Source of the DNA: an uncultured Eubacteriales bacterium
GTDB lineage: Bacteria; Bacillota; Clostridia; Oscillospirales; CAG-272
Reading direction: 5' to 3'
Length of the DNA stretch: 64,000 nt
Assembly: GCA_934394585.1 (NCBI GenBank)
Contig: CAKRQU010000001.1
Span: forward strand, 1-64,000
Part shown: piece after piece, positions 61,499 to 64,000 of the stretch
Layout: every line of letters starts with the position of its first letter
How positions within the stretch are numbered: position 1 is the stretch's first letter
Translations under genes and position numbers: made by a program
Notes under the pieces: model-generated
What the model was told of the DNA's origin: nothing
The model's input: only the letters and a program-made list of their open reading frames with translations
Databases searched by the model: none

Positions 61499-62791
61499 AT
61501 GAAAAGAGAAATCAAACAGTTAATCGTGGTTTTTGCTCTCGTTATTGCACTCGTTGCGGTAGCGTGCATTGCCTCGGGTTGCGGAAAAAAACCGGGACCG
61601 GCAGACCAGACCACATCAGGTTCGGCATGGACAATCCCTACGACATCCGGAGATAATACTTCTACGACGGAAAACAGCGGTACGACCGCCACAAAAGATA
61701 CAAGCACTACGGCTTCTTCGACAAAACCGGTAACCCCCACAGGCAAATATATAAATCCGCTCACGGGTCTGCCCTGTGAAAACGATATTTCCGCCAAGCG
61801 TCCTATCGCTGTAGTGGTGGACAATATCAAATTCGCTTATGCAAACCAGACGGGTCTTACTCAGGCAGATATCCTTTACGAAGGTCTTGTTGCCCCCGGT
61901 ATAACACGTCTTATGGCTGTCATCGGCGATTATTCCGATATGGATCCCGTATGTAATGTACGTTCCGGCAGAGATTATCATATATTCAGCGCTTTCAATC
62001 ATGATGCCATACTCGTATGCCACAGCGGCGCTATAGTGAAATCTCCTTCCACAAACGAGCTTTTCGTTTCGATAGCCGAAAGACTTTACGGAAACTATAT
62101 TTCCACAAAGGGCAAGGTATACTACGGATACATCAATACAAAAGAAGAGCCTCGCTTCGCACAGGCTGAAAGCGGCGAAAAATACGGCACTATAAAGCAC
62201 ATAGGCGAACGCAAGGATCTCCAGTGGGATACTCTTATTACCGCAAAAGCTCTGGAAGACACATTCAAATACGGTCTTTGCCAGTATGTTCCCGGCTTTA
62301 GTGTAAACCGCACCAGAACAGACAGCTTCAGCTTCGTTTCTTACGGTACATCCACCGATATGAAAAATGCCAGAACGGCAAATACGATAGTTGTTTCCTT
62401 CACGCTTGACAAGGCAGAGGGCAGAAAGCTTGTTGAATACAAGTACTCAGACGGCAGATATCTGCGCAGTCAGGACGGTGCTCCTCACAAGGATGCCGTA
62501 ACAGGCGAACAGCTTTCTTTCAAAAACATAATCACCATCAGCACAAAGGTTACAAATTACGACGGCACTAAAGAAGATCCCAATCTCGCCGATATCGTGG
62601 TTGTAGGCAGCGGCAGCGGCACTTATGCCAGCGAAGGCAAGCTTATCGAGATAAGATGGAGCAAGGCTTCCGAAACAGCTCCTCTCAAGCTGATGTACAC
62701 AGACGGCACAGAGCTCAAGCTCAACCCCGGCAACACATGCATTTCTTATGTAAATGCTTCCGACAGCTCTTCCGTTACTATAGTTGACTGA
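61499..62791 (+). CDS. DUF3048 (YerB-like) lipoprotein
   Basis: 430 residues: lipoprotein signal with IASGC (Cys near residue 28), a Thr/Ser-rich linker to about residue 80, then the DUF3048 N-terminal domain (NPLTGLP, RPIAVVVDNIKFAYANQTGL, ADILYEGLVAPGITRLMAV, GPVRSGR-equivalent VCNVRSGRDYH) and the C-terminal domain (GRYLRSQDGAPHKDAVTGEQL, IRWSKASETAPLKL). The family is Bacillota surface proteins of unknown role. AGGAG lies 8 nt upstream. Followed by a terminator and repeat copy H. Confidence 0.9.
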   Translation: MKREIKQLIVVFALVIALVAVACIASGCGKKPGPADQTTSGSAWTIPTTSGDNTSTTENSGTTATKDTSTTASSTKPVTPTGKYINPLTGLPCENDISAKRPIAVVVDNIKFAYANQTGLTQADILYEGLVAPGITRLMAVIGDYSDMDPVCNVRSGRDYHIFSAFNHDAILVCHSGAIVKSPSTNELFVSIAERLYGNYISTKGKVYYGYINTKEEPRFAQAESGEKYGTIKHIGERKDLQWDTLITAKALEDTFKYGLCQYVPGFSVNRTRTDSFSFVSYGTSTDMKNARTANTIVVSFTLDKAEGRKLVEYKYSDGRYLRSQDGAPHKDAVTGEQLSFKNIITISTKVTNYDGTKEDPNLADIVVVGSGSGTYASEGKLIEIRWSKASETAPLKLMYTDGTELKLNPGNTCISYVNASDSSSVTIVD

Positions 62792-62805
62792 GAAAAAGAA
62801 TAAAG

Positions 62806-62836
62806 AAACGGCGGCTTTTGCCGCCGTTTTTTTTGT
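62806..62836 (+). terminator. Terminator of the DUF3048 gene
   Basis: A perfect 10-bp stem AAACGGCGGC/GCCGCCGTTT with a TTTT loop and a TTTTT tail. Confidence 0.88.
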
Positions 62837-63608
62837 TTTGGGTACGCTTTTGGTAAAAGCGGGGGAAAATGTTTATTTGTCCCCGATGGGGAAACAATTG
62901 CGCTTTTGAGTGACCAAAATAAAAGTTTCTTTGCGCAAAGAAATGGCGTACTTTTGCGTGACCAAAAGTACCAAAAGTCAAAAAGAGGAAGGAAACTCCT
63001 GTCTCGGCGACGCCGACACACACGCTGCGCGTATGTGTCAATTCCTCTTTTAAACTCTTTCTTTGTCGCCTCGCGGCGACTCGTGCGAACATACTGCCCC
63101 GACAGTCCAACCATAGACTAAACCGGAAGTGCAGTTCAAATCCACGCTTAACACGGACTTTTGTCTGTGCAGATTTTGGCTTTAGCCGCCCCAACTTGAT
63201 GTCCATCAAGTCATGCTCGCAATGGGTGGAGTTTTGACTATAGTGGGAAACGTATCAAAAGCCATGGCGGAAGCCACCCACCCCGTCGAATCTGCTCGCT
63301 TTTTGCGGCATACTTTGTTCGCACGCGCGGTATGGCTGATGATGTGATAAGAGATAGACATGAGATTTTTTGATTTGCTATATATAGCACATACTTGCCG
63401 CGCATTACTTCCCGCGGCTGACTCGACGGGGTGCGAGGTAGTTTGCAAAGGAGGGCGAGGAGCCTTCCTTTGATGACTTTTGCCGCGCTTTTCGTCAGTG
63501 AAAAGCGCGACCGTTTTCCCATAGGGAACAGAGTAACTTTTTTCTTTACGCAAAGAAAAACGAGCACGGGCGGCACGCGCCGCCCGCTTTTCTCATTTTT
63601 CTTTTAAA
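62837..63608 (-). repeat. Dispersed intergenic repeat, copy H, with M4
   Basis: Minus-orientation copy between convergent 3' ends of the DUF3048 and DUF4363 genes. GTACTTTT/AAAAGTAC hairpin at about 62949-62972, M4 in the GAGGAA loop at about 62996-63040, palindrome TGCTATATATAGCA at about 63377-63390, GCGC-armed hairpin at 63485-63508, and outer GGGCGGC/GCCGCCC hairpin at about 63566-63585, which can terminate the DUF4363 gene. Confidence 0.87.
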
Positions 63609-63623
63609 GAAAATCTACTTTTC

Positions 63624-64000
63624 TCAAAAAAGACTCTGCAAATTGAAATTTTCCATCTGCCGTATGCGGCGCAGGGCGTCTATCGCCTTCATGCGCGACG
63701 TGATGAAAGTATCTTTTGTCCCTGTTATATAGCTTGTATAAAGCTCGTTTATCGCGTCGTCGGCGCGGTTTATATCTTCATAACTTATGGTATACGATAT
63801 TTTCACTATATTTTTATCCCACAGCTTCCACAGCTTTTCCACATCGTCGCCTATATCCGAAAAATCATCGCGGATGCCGTCCGGCGTTTCGGGGAAATCA
63901 TATGCTATATCGAGCATTTTATCTATCATGCGGTTCAGCGCTGTCATATTCAGCACTACACATCCCGTGAGAATACATACTATTATCAGCGCACATATAA
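63624..64000 (-). CDS. DUF4363 family protein (5' end outside window)
   Basis: The frame is open to the window edge: upstream of the internal Met at 63947 it continues with ICALIIVCILTGCVVLN, a hydrophobic N-terminal helix. The visible part (LNRMIDKMLDIAYDFPETPDG, KLWDKNIVKISYTISYED, ADDAINELYTSYITGTKDTF) matches the DUF4363 pattern of a single-helix, helical-bundle protein of unknown function found in Clostridia. At least 125 residues are visible and only the start is missing. Confidence 0.75.
   Translation of the reverse strand, partial: ICALIIVCILTGCVVLNMTALNRMIDKMLDIAYDFPETPDGIRDDFSDIGDDVEKLWKLWDKNIVKISYTISYEDINRADDAINELYTSYITGTKDTFITSRMKAIDALRRIRQMENFNLQSLF

Overview
The window looks like a chromosomal segment of an anaerobic Gram-positive Clostridia member (Bacillota, probably a gut lineage). 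I infer this from families largely confined to Bacillota (DUF4317, DUF4363, DUF3048/YerB, mini-RNase III, RNase M5, YmfF/YmfH), strong AGGAGG ribosome binding sites, near-consensus sigma-A promoters with 17-nt spacers (many with extended -10), U-tailed hairpin terminators, and many lipoproteins. Nothing here fixes the genus. No rRNA, tRNA, CRISPR array, phage or transposase gene was seen.

Layout. 0.5-7.5 kb: DUF4317 protein, membrane-fused spermidine synthase-like protein, typA-tcdA, zinc-ribbon protein. 8.3-13.8 kb: HD nucleotidase-ANTAR-SDR operon, a YD-repeat lipoprotein, pgk-tpiA. 14-17.3 kb: VTC domain-DUF4956-carbohydrate-binding lipoprotein operon. 17.3-20.4 kb: a methionine uptake operon (metQ-metN-metI) behind a Met-rich leader ORF and terminator. 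21-27.4 kb: pyrG-purB-purA, divergent from asnB; both have leader terminators. 28.3-33.9 kb: nfeD-SPFH, divergent from ymfF-ymfH-lgt. 34.2-38.1 kb: marR plus a heterodimeric ABC exporter. 38.2-44.2 kb: LamG-like lipoprotein, XRE regulator and the operon glyA-cinA-holA-rnmV-gtrA-mrnC. 44.3-49.4 kb: a (GACA)n leader region, a very large pilin-like beta-helix protein and two membrane proteins. 49.4-54 kb: rpsO-pnp, fba, acyl-ACP thioesterase. 54.8-64 kb: GH94 phosphorylase-tdk-fhs, a small unknown protein, a CPBP protease, tadA, DUF3048 lipoprotein and a truncated DUF4363 gene.

Two themes stand out. First, metQ is circularly permuted: the half that is C-terminal in canonical MetQ comes first, directly behind the lipoprotein signal, and the canonical N-terminal half follows after a linker. 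Its operon is preceded by a 34-codon ORF with nine Met codons, followed by a terminator whose loop is perfectly complementary to a downstream part of that ORF, the layout of a ribosome-mediated attenuator. Second, eight copies or fragments of a 0.6-0.9 kb non-coding element lie in intergenic spaces, every one next to at least one gene 3' end. They have long imperfect terminal inverted repeats, a roughly 500-nt core rich in hairpins, and smaller hairpin modules nested at fixed sites.

Also notable: about 20 GACA units lie inside a translatable leader ORF that ends just before a perfect 21-bp terminator, upstream of the pilin-like gene. This could be a phase-variable attenuator. All assignments come from reading sequence and recalling families; no database search or folding program was run.
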